Assembly: GCF_945859685.1 (NCBI RefSeq)
Contig: NC_079147.1
Location: 185,363,174 to 185,427,173, forward strand
Direction of reading: 5' to 3'
Length of the DNA stretch: 64,000 nt
Source of the DNA: Eupeodes corollae
Taxonomy: Eukaryota; Arthropoda; Insecta; Diptera; Syrphidae
How positions within the stretch are numbered: the first letter of the stretch is position 1; every line of letters begins with the position of its first letter. Below the pieces are notes generated by a model. The model ran no database searches. It was not told the DNA's origin and saw nothing but the letters and a program-made list of their open reading frames with translations. Shown here piece after piece: positions 35,166-46,185 of the stretch. A program made the translations under genes and the position numbers.

Positions 35166-35591
35166 TTGGAGTCAAATGTTGATAAGGTTACTGTGAAAAT
35201 AGACGAAAAGATTTATCACCAACATCTATCCAGAGCGAATTCAACATTGTCTAGGAGCACTCATAAGAATCTTAATTACCAAATTTCTTCAGGAATTAAG
35301 TATTTTCGTAATGAATACTCGCCTGAAATTATAAGCTACATATTTAGAACACGTGTTGAAGTTCTTAACTTAAACTTTATGCCTCATCGAGCAGATTTAC
35401 CACAAATCTGTTGGCTTTGCAATAGAAGAGAAAATGAAGACATAAACCATTTCATTGCCATTTGCCCAATACTACAAGAAATCCGTCGGCTCTATTTTGA
35501 TGAGAGCTACATTTTTCTAAGCAGACTTTTCGAAATATTAAACGTAGGACTAGGATGGGGTAATTTATTAATTATTGCAAACACGCATTAA
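35166..35591 (+). pseudogene. C-terminal Cys/His finger region of the nested LINE
   Basis: This 141-residue frame is the post-RT part of the nested LINE. Its end carries CWLCNRRENEDINHFIAICP, a C-x2-C-x9-H-x4-C pattern that many LINE proteins have after the RT and that is thought to bind nucleic acid. The start at 35166 is only the first Met of the open piece; the homologous reading begins upstream in another frame. Confidence 0.6.
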
Positions 35592-36038
35592 CCTTCCGCA
35601 ATAGTTTCGATATTTAAATTATTAAAAAATCCAGTTACTACAGTTTAATGATCCAATTTTTGTGCTTCAAATTATTTAAAAATTGATTTTTTTGTGTTCC
35701 AAATCACTTTAAAATTGAAAAAAATGTGAAATTTTAGCTTATAAAATAATTGGCAAAATTTTGTGTTTTAAATCATATTAAAATTGAGTTAACGCTATTA
35801 AAATCTAGTGTTAAATGAATAACAGTAAACATACAAATGTATCTTTTTCTCACAACCTTAACTTTCAATTAAATAAGAATTATAACCCATTTTAGAATAC
35901 TTATACATACATACTATATTATTAGCAACTTTCATTTTTAATCGTTCGGTTCATATTAAAAATTGTAATGAAATGTTACATCTGGAAGACGGCAGAAATG
36001 AAATTTGTAAACCATTTTTGTATAATAAACAATGGGGA

Positions 36039-36319
36039 GAGTACGATAACTTTGGCGACAAAGTTTGATGACGGATTTGTATAGAACAGTTAAAACCAAG
36101 CATTTTTTACTATGGCTTTAAAAAAAGGTATAAAACTTAATTTTAAGTATTACCGTTATTTTTTAATTATTTTTTTTCATTTAATGTACATATTTTTTTA
36201 ATTGCCCCTACCACCTAAACGGGGGGAGATAGACCCCCCCTCCCATAGTACAAAATTCTTGTATTAAGCCCCTCTACCAAAAACCGTTATTATATCTTGT
36301 CGCCAAAGTTATCGTACTC
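36039..36319. repeat. 281-bp inverted-repeat element (MITE-like)
   Basis: GAGTACGATAACTTTGGCGA is at 36039-36058 (arm to 36060), and its exact reverse complement lies at 36298-36319, so the arms are 22 bp and perfect. Between them is AT-rich DNA plus a C/G-rich patch (about 36210-36245). The flanks have AACAAT on both sides (36028-36033, about 36328-36333), a possible duplication. It lies in the 3' region of the nested LINE. No transposase-specific ends were recognised, so it could also be a structure within the LINE's 3' UTR. Confidence 0.6.
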
Positions 36320-36354
36320 GTGCCTTAACAATCAATCTGATGTAATCTAATCTA

Positions 36355-36765
36355 GTAAAGCCCTCTCTCGAGCGACTTAAGTGCCGCTATATAAGACCCT
36401 CTTCATCCCAATTCTGTCATAAGGTGCAGAAGCATGGACTATGCAAAAGGGGATGAAAGCACTTTAGGTCTACGGTCCCGTCTGCATAGAAGATGAATGG
36501 AGGACAAGATGCAAAGACGAGCTGTACTAGCTGTACAGCGACGTAGACTAAGCCAGAAGCGTAAAAGTCCAACGACTGAAATGGCTTGATCACGTAGAGC
36601 GCATGGAAACCAATGCTCCAGCCCACAAAAGTCTTCAAGTCAACACCTACAGGAGAGCGCTGTTAAGGAAACCTCGAGTCAGGTGGCACGTACAAGTGGA
36701 AAGTGTCCTCAATCAACTTGTATTGCGAAATTGGAGACATCTTGCTAGGGTCGTTCCCTAGTAAC
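36355..36765 (+). mobile_element. Decayed RTE LINE copy, 3' segment
   Basis: Continues the copy broken at 33102. 'gtaaagccctctctcgagcg' equals 9846-9863 of the good copy, followed by 'gtgcagaagcatgg', 'gaatggaggacaagatgcaaagacgagctgtac' and 'gatcacgtagagcgcatggaaac', which match 9910-10130. It ends at about 36765 near 'tagggtcgttccctag', without the shared GGACTGT tail. Many stops. Confidence 0.78.
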
Positions 36766-38394
36766 TAAGATTCAGAAAATTTTTTACTGTGAAATTCATA
36801 AGGTTGCTTATAGAAGATGACCTTGAAATGTTAAATGGTTTAAAATAATATAAATAAGTTTGTATAACTTCCTTCTTCAAGTTTATGAGGGGATCTAAAC
36901 TTGAACTTCTTCGATTAGCAAAACAAAACTACCTATAGATTTTAAAATTATTGTTTCAGCCCACAAAACGGGTAATAAATTTTTAAAATTTAAATTTGAG
37001 TCACTTACCCGTTTTTTTAAATATTTGAATTTTTCAAATGTTACCGCGAAACTACTGACGATGCCATCACTACCGCATTTCCGTCCCAACACAACAGAAA
37101 CGTTCGACCCGATAAAATTGAAAATGAAAAAAAAAATGGGTAGAGCAAATTTAAAAACACACGAATCACATTATTTTTCATATAAATTCACTATTTTATT
37201 GGATATATTTAATGTTTATGTCTAAAACTTTCACTTTTTCACAAATTTGCAATTATTTTTTTATTTAAAACATAAAATAAACTATTTTTTTTACGAACCG
37301 ATCGCGAGAACACTTCTTTTCAACCAATAGTTATCCGGAAACTGTAACAACAAAGACATTTTACATGAAAGAACATGTTCAGGTACACACACCTGCATCG
37401 TTCTATTCAAGTAGTATAGTGTAGGATGCATGAGTTCGGTTTTGCTATTGACGAGTGAATGGGTGCGTTCAGTTTTAAGACATTGTCGTACTTTGAGCGC
37501 AAATTGTTTTCGATTTGATTTGTTGGAATGAAATTATATTAACAAACTTATTTAAAGACAAATTCTGTGGGTTATATTTAGGTTTTGCTTTGACTTGAGT
37601 TTTCGATTTAGTGTCTACAAACAATTCCAGGAATTGGTTTCTTTATCACAAATTGGGTTATACTTTTCTAAAATTGGTAAATTGATCAAAATGGGTCCGT
37701 TTTTTGGCTGTTATTTTGGGCTATAAATATGTATTTTTAAAATGGATCCTCTTCCAGATTGGATAATAAACAAACATTACATACGTAAATGTTAGAAGTC
37801 AAAACATGCAAATCTGTTTAAGTAAGAAAGAACGAAAGATGCTTTCCTAGCTAATGTAAGTTTTACTTTTAGACAGCGAATACCATATAAACATGTAAAT
37901 GAGACTTATACATGCTTTTATTTATTTACTGCATTTTGACAGCTGTCATAATAAAGCTTAACAATCAAACAATACTATAATGCAAGTTTTTCAACGAAAG
38001 TGTGTATAATTAACAATAATTTAAAAATTTTGGTTTTATTTTCAGGAGCAAATGTGCTTGCTGAAAATGCAGGTCGCAAAATTGACTTATTTGTTGTTGT
38101 TCGTCCAGTGTTGGCCAAGTAGGAAAAGTTCTCCTGCACACACATATATCCTGAACTACGGAAAGTGCGGCATTCAAAAAAATCAATTGGAGAAGGAGCC
38201 TCATCACGGCACTGAAAGGCCATAATTTTAACAATAAATTGCAACATTTTATTCATGTTGCACTTTTTAAGTTCAATAAAAACCTTTAGATAATAGTATG
38301 GTCTACAAGTTGTTCCCAGATCATTTATTGTAAAAATAACATTTCGTGGAGTTAATAACTAAAACGCAAAAATAATAATTAAATTATTTGCAGA
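36766..38394. other. Non-coding, with an unrecognised open stretch
   Basis: Mostly AT-rich filler. At 37975-38256 the minus strand has a 93-codon frame of complex composition (contains CRDEAPSPIDFFECRTFRSS and SYLANTGRTTTNKS). The plus strand across the same place has a TTTTATTTTCAG acceptor followed by an open stretch including LAENAGRKIDLFVVVRP. One of the two may be a transposase or gene fragment. I do not recognise either. Confidence 0.3.
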
Positions 38395-38770
38395 AATTAC
38401 GTCATTCTGACGGTACCATTCTTGAACTTGGTTTTCTAATACAAAATATGTTATTTTACTTGATTTCATAAATCAAAACCATCCACTCTATATGATATAT
38501 TTTTCTTCTGTGTTTTTAAGCTTCGTCCTTCTTAAAACACGCAAACGTTAAAGCCTTCTGGGTATTTGCAATATATCAAGTATTCGTTTAGGGTTTTGGA
38601 ACAAAAGAAGTTTGTCATGAATAACCGAGGTTAACATTTTTGTATTTGCGAATCTGTCAAAACTCTAAAACTAAATTAAAAACATACATAAATCCTAGTC
38701 CTATATTCTTGCGAAGACAGTCTTTGAGGTAAGAACTAATTTTTATAAAATAAAATAAAAGTTATTTAGG
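38395..38770. repeat. Partial third copy of the 19-kb-spaced repeat
   Basis: 'gaaattacgtcattctgacggtacc', 'atgttattttacttgattt', 'gggttttggaacaaaagaagtttgtcatgaa' and 'gtcaaaactctaaaactaaatt' match 44255-44620 and 63305-63660 at roughly 85 % by eye. It lacks the neighbouring tandem-unit array. That shows the array and this block are separate units joined in the larger repeats. Confidence 0.7.
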
Positions 38771-39714
38771 TATTATTTTTCTCTTATATCTACTTTCAAG
38801 TCGTAAAGTCGTATCGTAACCAAACTAAGTTGCAATTGCAAGAAACAATTCGCAAGTCTCAATGCATTAAAAAAGAAATGAATTCAAATTTCTAACTCTT
38901 AACTATAAAATCTTCGAGAACATTTTGGAACCTTAATATGTTTTTATTGTTTGTTTTGATTTAAAATTGATTAACCAAATACTCTTTAGTAAATGGAGGG
39001 AATTTTCAATCGATAAATTGATACATTCTATAGTTAAAAGGTTTTTAGTTTGAAGACAAATAATTCAGATGTGTAAATACAAATGAAATCCCCTTTAAGT
39101 ACAAAATCCAATTTCGCAATTTACTTGACGATGAAAAACATAAAATACATACTTTCATCTTTTTTTTTTTTAAATTATTACGAGCGAGTCCCAGAAACTT
39201 TAAGTTGTCCGCAACTTAATTCACTACAAGTAATATTTATTTAGAACTTCAGCTGTTTTATATGATAAAATAAGGTGTTCAAAAATTCTAAAGGAGCGTT
39301 CAGACAGAAGAAAATTGTTTGAAACATTAAACAGAAACAGAGAACCATATTACAAACATTTCAGAAATGTTTCGAGAGCTACCACCCAAAAGAAAAAATT
39401 TCTGAAATGCTTTTTTCTATAAATGTTTCTGAAATGTTTACAAACATTTATTGACACTGGACGCATCTTAAAAAGTCGCAAAAAATGTCAAGGAACTAAA
39501 ATTTTATTTAATTGATAAAAATTTACAAAATTAAAAAAGCCGATTGGAAAGAAAACAAAACAAATCCAAAATGTGAAAGAAAAAAGTGGTTTGGCCGAAC
39601 CTTAAAGGATAACGTTTAATATGACAATTTCTTTGTAATTCCACAATTAGCACAATGGAAGTATCATAAATACGTGACAAGCAGAGGACATTTAAGATTC
39701 GAAGTGAAAATTTA
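38771..39714. other. Non-coding
   Basis: AT-rich. A short internally repeated phrase, 'tttctgaaatg...tttacaaacattt', occurs at about 39350-39450. No coding region or clear element is supported. Confidence 0.4.
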
Positions 39715-40000
39715 ATGGATAATTTGACTGATTCGGACGATGATGAATTGATAGGTGCGTAACAATTTAATAAATAAGAGATAACATTAATCTGAAATCT
39801 ATGTTAAATTTCCTCTTAGCTCAATTGGAGTTCTATACGATTAATAATTTACTTGCGAAATGTTTAACGACTTACGTATGTTTAACAGAAAACTAACCTA
39901 ACAGAAATGGGACTTTTATGAATTGACAAAACCTAGATATAGTTTGAAAGAATTTCGATCTCATTTCCGAATGAGCAGAAGTTGCTTTGCGCTTAGGTTT
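39715..40000 (+). pseudogene. PIF/Harbinger transposase 5' remnant (tentative)
   Basis: An ATG at 39715 opens MDNLTDSDDDELIG, and a possible GT donor lies at 39755 or 39761. TTTCCTCTTAG (about 39810-39820) could be the acceptor, followed by an open LAQLEFYTINNLLAKCL. At 39911-40000 a further piece reads DFYELTKPRYSLKEFRSHFR then MSRSCFALRF before a stop. The phrase FRMSRSCF is like the N-terminal part of Harbinger-type transposases, ahead of the DDE domain. The DDE part is missing; SINE copy 3 lies directly downstream. Confidence 0.4.
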
Positions 40001-40137
40001 TGAGTTGGTTTCTTTACAGTAGATAAAGTTTACGCTTAATGGTGGGATGAACGCAAGAACTTTTGTTGCACGATATATCCTCAAATACAACTTCAACCAA
40101 CATTTTTATATTTTTATTTAACAAACAAATACAAAAA

Positions 40138-40457
40138 TTAAATAAATAAATTGGGTGGCTTAACAGTCCGTTGTGAACCAGGGCCTAGTGACTTACAACT
40201 CTCAACCATTCCTGTGTGCGAGTACTGTTGTCAGGAATGGAAGGGACCTACAATTTTAGGCCGAATCCGAACGGCTTATTTGAGAAAGCACTTTTTCATG
40301 ACAAGATTTACTCTTGAAGAATTTGTCAATTCCTCGCAAGAGGCAGTACCTACGCAAATTAATTTTTTTTTAATTAAGGTGGCACAGGCAGGCATTGAAC
40401 CCAAGACCCCTTGCATGACAGTCCAACGCACTAACCATCATGCCACGGGTACTACAC
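40138..40457 (-). mobile_element. tRNA-derived SINE, copy 3
   Basis: Minus-strand SINE of the same family, with an A-box-like TGGCATGATGG. The B box is changed to GCATTGAACCC, and an AT-rich insertion of about 30 bp lies near 40,350-40,380. The 3' end reads CGGACTGTTAAGCCACCC followed by AATTTATTTATTTAATTT. Flanks AATACAAAAA at 40128-40137 and 40458-40467 look like the target duplication. Confidence 0.82.
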
Positions 40458-41298
40458 AATACAAAAAGCTGAAATCAATTTTCAAGTTTCTTCAAATTCA
40501 ACCATGTGTTAAAACAGCTGTTCTGTTAGATACCTACATGTACATACCCCAGAAATTCTTGGATACCTTTGGATTCCTTCCTGGACCTTATTTGTCTGAG
40601 ATTGAACGCAGCCATTTAAATGATAAAGTGTTTCACACACAATGTCAACGTTCAAACTTTATAATAAAAAGAAATATCATGGACAAAAATTATATTTTGT
40701 GTGTCTTTTACGTTTACTTTTGAAACCGCAAAATGAATTACCCTGTATGAAATGTTTTTTGAGCACTCAATAAAATATTTCAAAAAATGTACATGATGTC
40801 TAACACATAGGAACTATATGAATTTTTGATTTTAGTCTTACATGACATTACGATGGTAATAGAAATCATGTTTTTGTATTTCTCCAAGAAGCTGGAAATG
40901 TTATTTTTCTTTAAATTTTCTCAGGAACTCAAGAACAGAGTTCAGTAATTTTTATTTTGCACAAACCCTAACATTGTCTAAATAACATTTGATCATCAAA
41001 AGTGTTTATTTTAACATATCTAACAGTCTGTTTGACAGAAAGTTGCACTAAAACTTTCAAAAATAATTAGTTCCGATAAGTTAAAGAACGGGCTTAATTT
41101 GTATATCCATCTCATTAAACTTATAACTACATATAAGTTAGGATAGCTTTAGTTCAAGAATCTGAATCTATATAAGTAAATTTGTACATATATCTTCTTT
41201 CTCCTTCCTACCCTTCTTAAATGACTAAATTAAAGGAAAGAGATAGATTCAGGGCCCAACCATTCCAACTTTATTTATTCTCAATTTTCACATAACCC

Positions 41299-42959
41299 AC
41301 TACCCACCCACAGCCCACATTCACAACAGAGAAGAGAAATGCACTACCACGATTACAATGCAGGTGAATTTCTATGATTTAGTTGTTCTTATCTCTCTAT
41401 GTTTGATCCCTGTTCTTCATAAAGTATTTGTTCGCGCTTGCAATCGGTCGGTCGCGTCGTCTCGGTTCAAAAAGAAAAGTTATTTTAAATAATTTAATTT
41501 GTTTTCGGGTGAAAATAACTCAAAATCAGTGTTAATTGTAATTTATAATAAAATATCAATATAATTTAATATTTTTAGTGATTTTCATTGTGTGTAAAGT
41601 AACGAATATTGGATAATTTATTAGAAATTGGTAAGTAATTTTATTTCGCTTTGAAAATCTTAAGAAAAATGAAACTAACTTCTTTTGCTAAATACCTAAT
41701 CTAATATAATTTTTGTTCCTTATTCTTTTTTATTATCTTTTATAGAAACCAAAATTTAAACAATTCCAAATCAATATGTACCTACATAATATTTGCACCA
41801 AACGATTCCAGAAAGAAATCTCCGGACCGTTACTTTCATGTCATTTCATGTATTTGTACCAATACCTCACATAAAACTATATGCACATACATACATGAAA
41901 AAGCTTATATACTTAAATTTTCATTGCATCCACACACCATACAGTGCACTTCTCCTGATGCAATGCCGAACATGATTCAACAAGTTATTTAGCGATGGCC
42001 GATGGGAGGTAGTAGTTTGTAATATTCTTGTGCTCGTGTTCGTCCGGAAAGAATTATTAATTAAAATATTTATTTTCATTGTGCCGTAAATTAAAAATCG
42101 AAAAAATATTGATTGAGTGATAAAGTTTAAGTTTATGCAGAAAAATGCAGTCGAAATTCGAAGTTTTGCGGTTTTTTTTCGCCGGTAAAATGTGAATTAG
42201 AAAAGCATAATTTGTTTGTGTACACTGTGTGGCTCCGTCGTCGTTGGTCGGTGGGTGGGTAATGTTGGTTGTGTGTAAATTGGCGGTTTAATTTAAAAAT
42301 TTGAAATTTGAAAATTTGAATTTAAAAATTTGAATTCTGTGTTTTTGGTAATTGCCGGTTGTTTGTTTCGAAAAAATTTACTTAAAATGTATTTATTTTT
42401 AATAATTTGATTATGTTCATATCAAATCCGCGTCGGGTCGGTTCGGTCAATGCGTAGGTACAGGGTTCCGATAGAACTCTCGTTTTAACGTCGGCTAGTT
42501 GTTGGTACTCATTATATGAAAATTTGAAATAAGCATTAAAATAAACTGGTGAGTTATTGTACCTACTTTCGACTTGAATTTGTTTTAAAAATTTATTGTT
42601 GTATTTTTATTAACACAAACCTTTTCTTTTTTATTCTAGGTAAGTCTTTTTATGGATGAAATAATTTCTTACAAATGATTATTACTGTTTCATATTTTTT
42701 AACTACACAAAGGATTTTCTAAACTGAGGTAAGCATTTATTCCGTTTTTATATTATTCTGTTTTTTTTTGGAAATTAGTTCTCGTCTAAATGTTAATTTC
42801 TGGTTGTTTGATTTCGTAAGTGTAAGAGCGTCATCTGTTTTTCATAAATTTATTCATTTCATCTTCGTTTCATCTTCCAACCCCATTTGTCGATTTGTCT
42901 TCCTTTAAAGTTTTTCTATGTGCTGGTATCAATTTTTACCAAAGTTGTGTACTTTTTTT
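41299..42959 (+). other. GC-richer unique core with splice-like signals
   Basis: Within the repeat, 41,430-42,560 has CGGTCGGTCGCGTCGTCTCGG and CCGCGTCGGGTCGGTTCGG patches. Plus-strand GTAAGT/GTGAGT signals follow short stretches (41630, 42549, 42640, 42728), and TTTTATAG or TTCTAG sites lie at about 41744 and 42639. It looks like a promoter plus small leader exons on the plus strand. The only frame (41793-41975, 60 codons, identical in the right copy at 60806-60988) has no recognised homology and is probably not translated. Confidence 0.35.
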
Positions 42960-44240
42960 TGTAGATTTTATTTTTTATGAAAAAACGGACAGTTGGATTT
43001 TTATATAAAAATTACTGAATATCGAAATCAACATTTTCTGTGAAATAAAATAAGTTTGAAGCCAATATTTTTTATTTTTGAAAAGATATTTTATTCGAAA
43101 GTGAATTTTTAATAAGATTTAATATTGTTTTTTTTAGAGTTTTATTTTTTTGTGAAAAAATCTGTCAATTCGATTTTTTCAAAATTGTACCGAATGTTGA
43201 AAATAATATTTCTTATAAGATAAATTTAGTTTGAAGAAAATATTTCAATTTTTTGAAAAGATATTTGAGTCAAAAATCATTTTTTACCAACTTTTGTTAA
43301 ATTTTTTTCGGTTTTATTTTTTTGTACAAAAACTGTCAATTCGATTTTTTTTTCAAAATTTAACTCAATGTTGACAACAATATTTTTTGAAAAATGAAAG
43401 TAAATTAAAGCAAATATCTCAAAGTTTCAATAAGATATTTGAGTCGAAAATCAATTTTTAACAATTTTTATTAACTTTTTTTTTAGGCTTTTATTTTTTG
43501 TAAAAAAACTGTCAATATGATTTTTTTCAACATTTTTCGGAATGTTGGAAACAATATTTCTTATAAGGTAAAATAAGTTTGAAGCCTAAATTTCAAGTTT
43601 TTGAAAAGATATTTTAATCGATATTCAATTTTTACCAACTTTGAGTAATGATTTTTTTAGATTTTTATTTTTTATAAAAAAAACTGTCAATTCGATTTTT
43701 TTCAAAATTGTATCAGATGTCAAAAACATTATTCTTTGTTGTACAAAATTGTTTTAGAGATCAAATCATATTTCAGTCGTAAGAATTTTGGAGGTGACAC
43801 ATTTTTTTTTGTCAGTTTTTTTGGTTTATAAAAAAAACCGTTAAATGGATTTTTTTCAAAAACTATATTTCTTTGATATCACGTTACAATTTATTATATA
43901 AAAATTAATTCAAGTCTTTAGCGTTTTTGTTTCGTAAGATATTTAGGGCTAACCAAAATTTTCACCTTTTTTCAAACTGCTATGGTAAAAAAACCACCCA
44001 CAAAATTTTCTTGAGAGCCCTTTCTGCATTATTATCTGTATAACAAAATTTATTTGGAATTGATATCTCCTCTGGTTCTTAAGCTATGGACGACGAAAAA
44101 AACTCGTACACACGCACGCACAGACATCTTTCTAAAAATCTTTTATTTCGACTCTAGGGGCCTTGAAACGTCGAGAAATGTCAAAATTTTCAAATTGACA
44201 AATCGGACCCATTACAATAACTTCCAATGGGAAGTTAATA
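42960..44240. repeat. Tandem array of ~175-bp units with unique end block
   Basis: The phrase ACTGTCAATTCGATTTTTT, or a variant of it, recurs near 42985, 43161, 43332, 43508, 43683 and 43838, so the unit is about 175 bp with five to six copies. Each unit has 'gaatgttg', 'aataagtttgaagcc' and 'gaaaagatattt' in the same order. After the array comes a unique block with GATATCTCCTCTGGTTCTTA, an ACACGCACGCACAGAC run and 'aacttccaatgggaagtt'. The same set of parts is at 61,970-63,290 and, decayed, at 890-1790. A body of tandem units plus fixed ends is seen in some non-autonomous elements (for example Helitron-derived ones), but no such termini could be shown. Confidence 0.7.
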
Positions 44241-45126
44241 ATTATATTTTTTGTAGAAATTACGTCATTTTTCTGACGATACCAATCTTTAACTTGATTT
44301 TCTATTAAAAAAATATGTTATTTTACTTGATTCCATAAATCAAAATCATCCACTCTCTTTGACATATTTTGATATTTTTAGCTTATTCCTTCTTAAATTA
44401 CCCAAACGTTGAAGCCTTATGGGTATTTGCTGTGTAGTACGTATTCTATTAGGGTTTTGGAACAAAAGACGTTTGTCATGAAAAACCGAGGCTAACATTT
44501 TTATGTTTGCGAACCTGTCAAAACTCTAAAACTAAATTAAAAACAAACATAAATCGTATTCCTATATTCTTGAGAGTTTTTGAAGTAAAAACTAATTTTT
44601 ATGAAATAAAATAAATGTTTTTTTTTAAGCTTTAATTTAAATGAAACACGACTTGTTCAGTTTCTCTCCTCATCAGAAGTGAGTATTCGCCATCTTTTAT
44701 TTGGATTTCTTGTCATAAAAGTTTCTGATTCTGACCAGCAGATGGCGGTCGCTCTACTAAATAATTCTTAAGGTCTATTATCATTATTTACATGATTTAC
44801 ACCTTACAACCTTGGCCGACCTTCAAAACAAATCGGCCTCGATATGTTCATTATTCATACTAAACATTCTCAATAACATCATCTTTCTTTTTCTCAAATT
44901 TTTGGCAAAAAACGTCCTCTACATCATTATTCTACCGACGCTGCGTTATTTGACAGTTCTCCACATCACGAATAACGTACCGATCATTTCCTAATACATC
45001 ATGAATTACGTATGGACCACGATACTTCGGAATTATTTTCTTGTTTACTCCTGGCGTGACATCGATGTTTCGAGCTACTACAAAATCACCCACCGCATTC
45101 CGCTTAGGCAAATAATTTCCATTACG

Positions 45127-45298
45127 CCCTATCATGAATTCCATCATTATCGGAAATTTTTAAGAATCCCGACAAACTGTATAATGAAATCCGTTCGTAG
45201 TGGAAAATCTCATACAATTTTGTATTATGAACGGATTTCATGATACAGTTTTTCGGGATTCGTAAATATTTCCGATTACGATGGAATTCATAATAGGG
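45127..45298. repeat. 172-bp palindrome (fold-back MITE)
   Basis: The arm beginning CCCTATCATGAATTCCATCA runs for about 75 bp. Its imperfect reverse complement ends at 45298 (ATGGAATTCATAATAGGG). Between the arms is only a short loop around 45202-45222. It splits the Gypsy pol tail between the SQAYNQPYY and RNGNYLPKR parts. The ends could use a TA duplication, as Tc1/mariner-type MITEs do, but the exact border is unclear because the flanks join the palindrome. Confidence 0.75.
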
Positions 45299-45649
45299 CT
45301 GATTATATGCCTGGGACTTTTGAATCGCCTCTTGAGCACTGGCGGGCGTGGCCACTAAATCTTGTCAATGTGTTATATTTAACTTTACGTCCAAATATTC
45401 ATAAAGTTCGTTAATAATTTTACATCATTCCAAATAACAATTCATTTGGAGAATGTTTCGAAAAAATATGTTTTGAGTTGTTTAAATCGAACTCTACCTG
45501 AGGGAGTATCTAAACCCAATCAACGTGATCAATTGGGTAGCAAAGCTTCCCCAACATCGCTTTAAGTGTCCTATTTACGCGTTTTCTTGACCGTTTGCCA
45601 GTGGGGATCCCACACCTACTTTCACATGTTCAACGTTATGATTGTTTAA

Positions 45650-45929
45650 CACTGCAGTCGTCGCACGGATTACTATTGTAATCCACTCATACAAAATGGA
45701 GTATTCCTAAGAAACTAGTGGTGGGGATTTTTCATCTCTTTTAGTATTTACAGTTAAATAGATAGAACAGTTAGTTAACTTAACTTAATATAACATGTAA
45801 TTACATTTTAAAGCCAAAATAAATTTGAAAAAATTAAAGCATTTTGGTTTTATTCTAATTTTAAAATGCATTACATATGTAATCCACGCGACGACTGTTG
45901 TAATATTTTGGTGCGCGACGACTGCAGGG
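45650..45929. mobile_element. piggyBac-type MITE with TTAA duplication
   Basis: The 280-bp element is flanked by TTAA on both sides (45646-45649 and 45930-45933). Terminal inverted repeats are CACTGCAGTCGTCGCAC on the left and CCCTGCAGTCGTCGCGC, the right end read in reverse (15/17 match). A further GTCGTCGCG repeat lies subterminally. TTAA targets and CCCT-type ends are the mark of the piggyBac superfamily. Non-coding. It sits where the Gypsy integrase core should be. Confidence 0.85.
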
Positions 45930-46185
45930 TTAAGAAACAAGCAAACTATAAACTCGTTAAACAGGTTCCCTGATCAGTAATGATGCGTCTTGAACGACTT
46001 CTCATGGATCAATCTTATCACGTTTTCTTCCATTTCTCTGGCCACGAATAGTAGATTCCTACTATTTTCAACGACTCTAAATACAAGACCATCTTCCATC
46101 TCGAAACCTGGAAACGGCCCTTCCTCTAGCTTGTCACGTATTTTGACAATGTGCTTATATGCGAGCACCTTGAACGCTTTAAATC

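Larger units (their letters stand above)
33103..36354 (+). mobile_element. LINE of unresolved clade nested in RTE copy
   Basis: A second non-LTR element interrupts the RTE copy. It starts inside the endonuclease domain (GRLLIECFENLGLFVLNGTT near 33140; then LSAHLPIQVEF in place of the SDHxPI end), has an RT at about 33,740-34,680 and a C-terminal Cys/His finger near 35,400, followed by an AT-rich 3' region. The flanks GTAAATCCCT (33093-33102) and GTAAAGCCCT (36355-36364) are a likely 10-bp target duplication with one change. Several stops and frameshifts inactivate it. Confidence 0.7.
40640..44940. repeat. Left copy of the >4-kb direct repeat
   Basis: The sequence from about 40640 to 44940 recurs at 56050-56348 plus 59947-64000 in the same orientation, with an offset of 19,013 bases across the core. 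Identity differs along its length. About 40640-41290 has many differences. 41299-43947 is nearly perfect (one clear mismatch found, 43269 vs 62282). 43948-44940 differs again, including a 30-40-bp insertion in the right copy at 63115-63155. Its right end contains the last codons of a minus-strand Gypsy pol. The simplest reading is the 3' end plus LTR of a Gypsy family with inserted material, but the LTR borders are not resolved. Confidence 0.8.

Noticed and set aside
41793..41975. 60-codon frame identical in both repeat copies
   Set aside because: Identity reflects the identity of the whole core; no domain and no codon-level constraint can be inferred from two identical copies.
40640..44940. 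Calling the whole left repeat a single 4.3-kb LTR
   Set aside because: The tandem-unit array behaves as a separate element, the pol tail lies inside the repeat, and no TG..CA-type ends with duplication were found.
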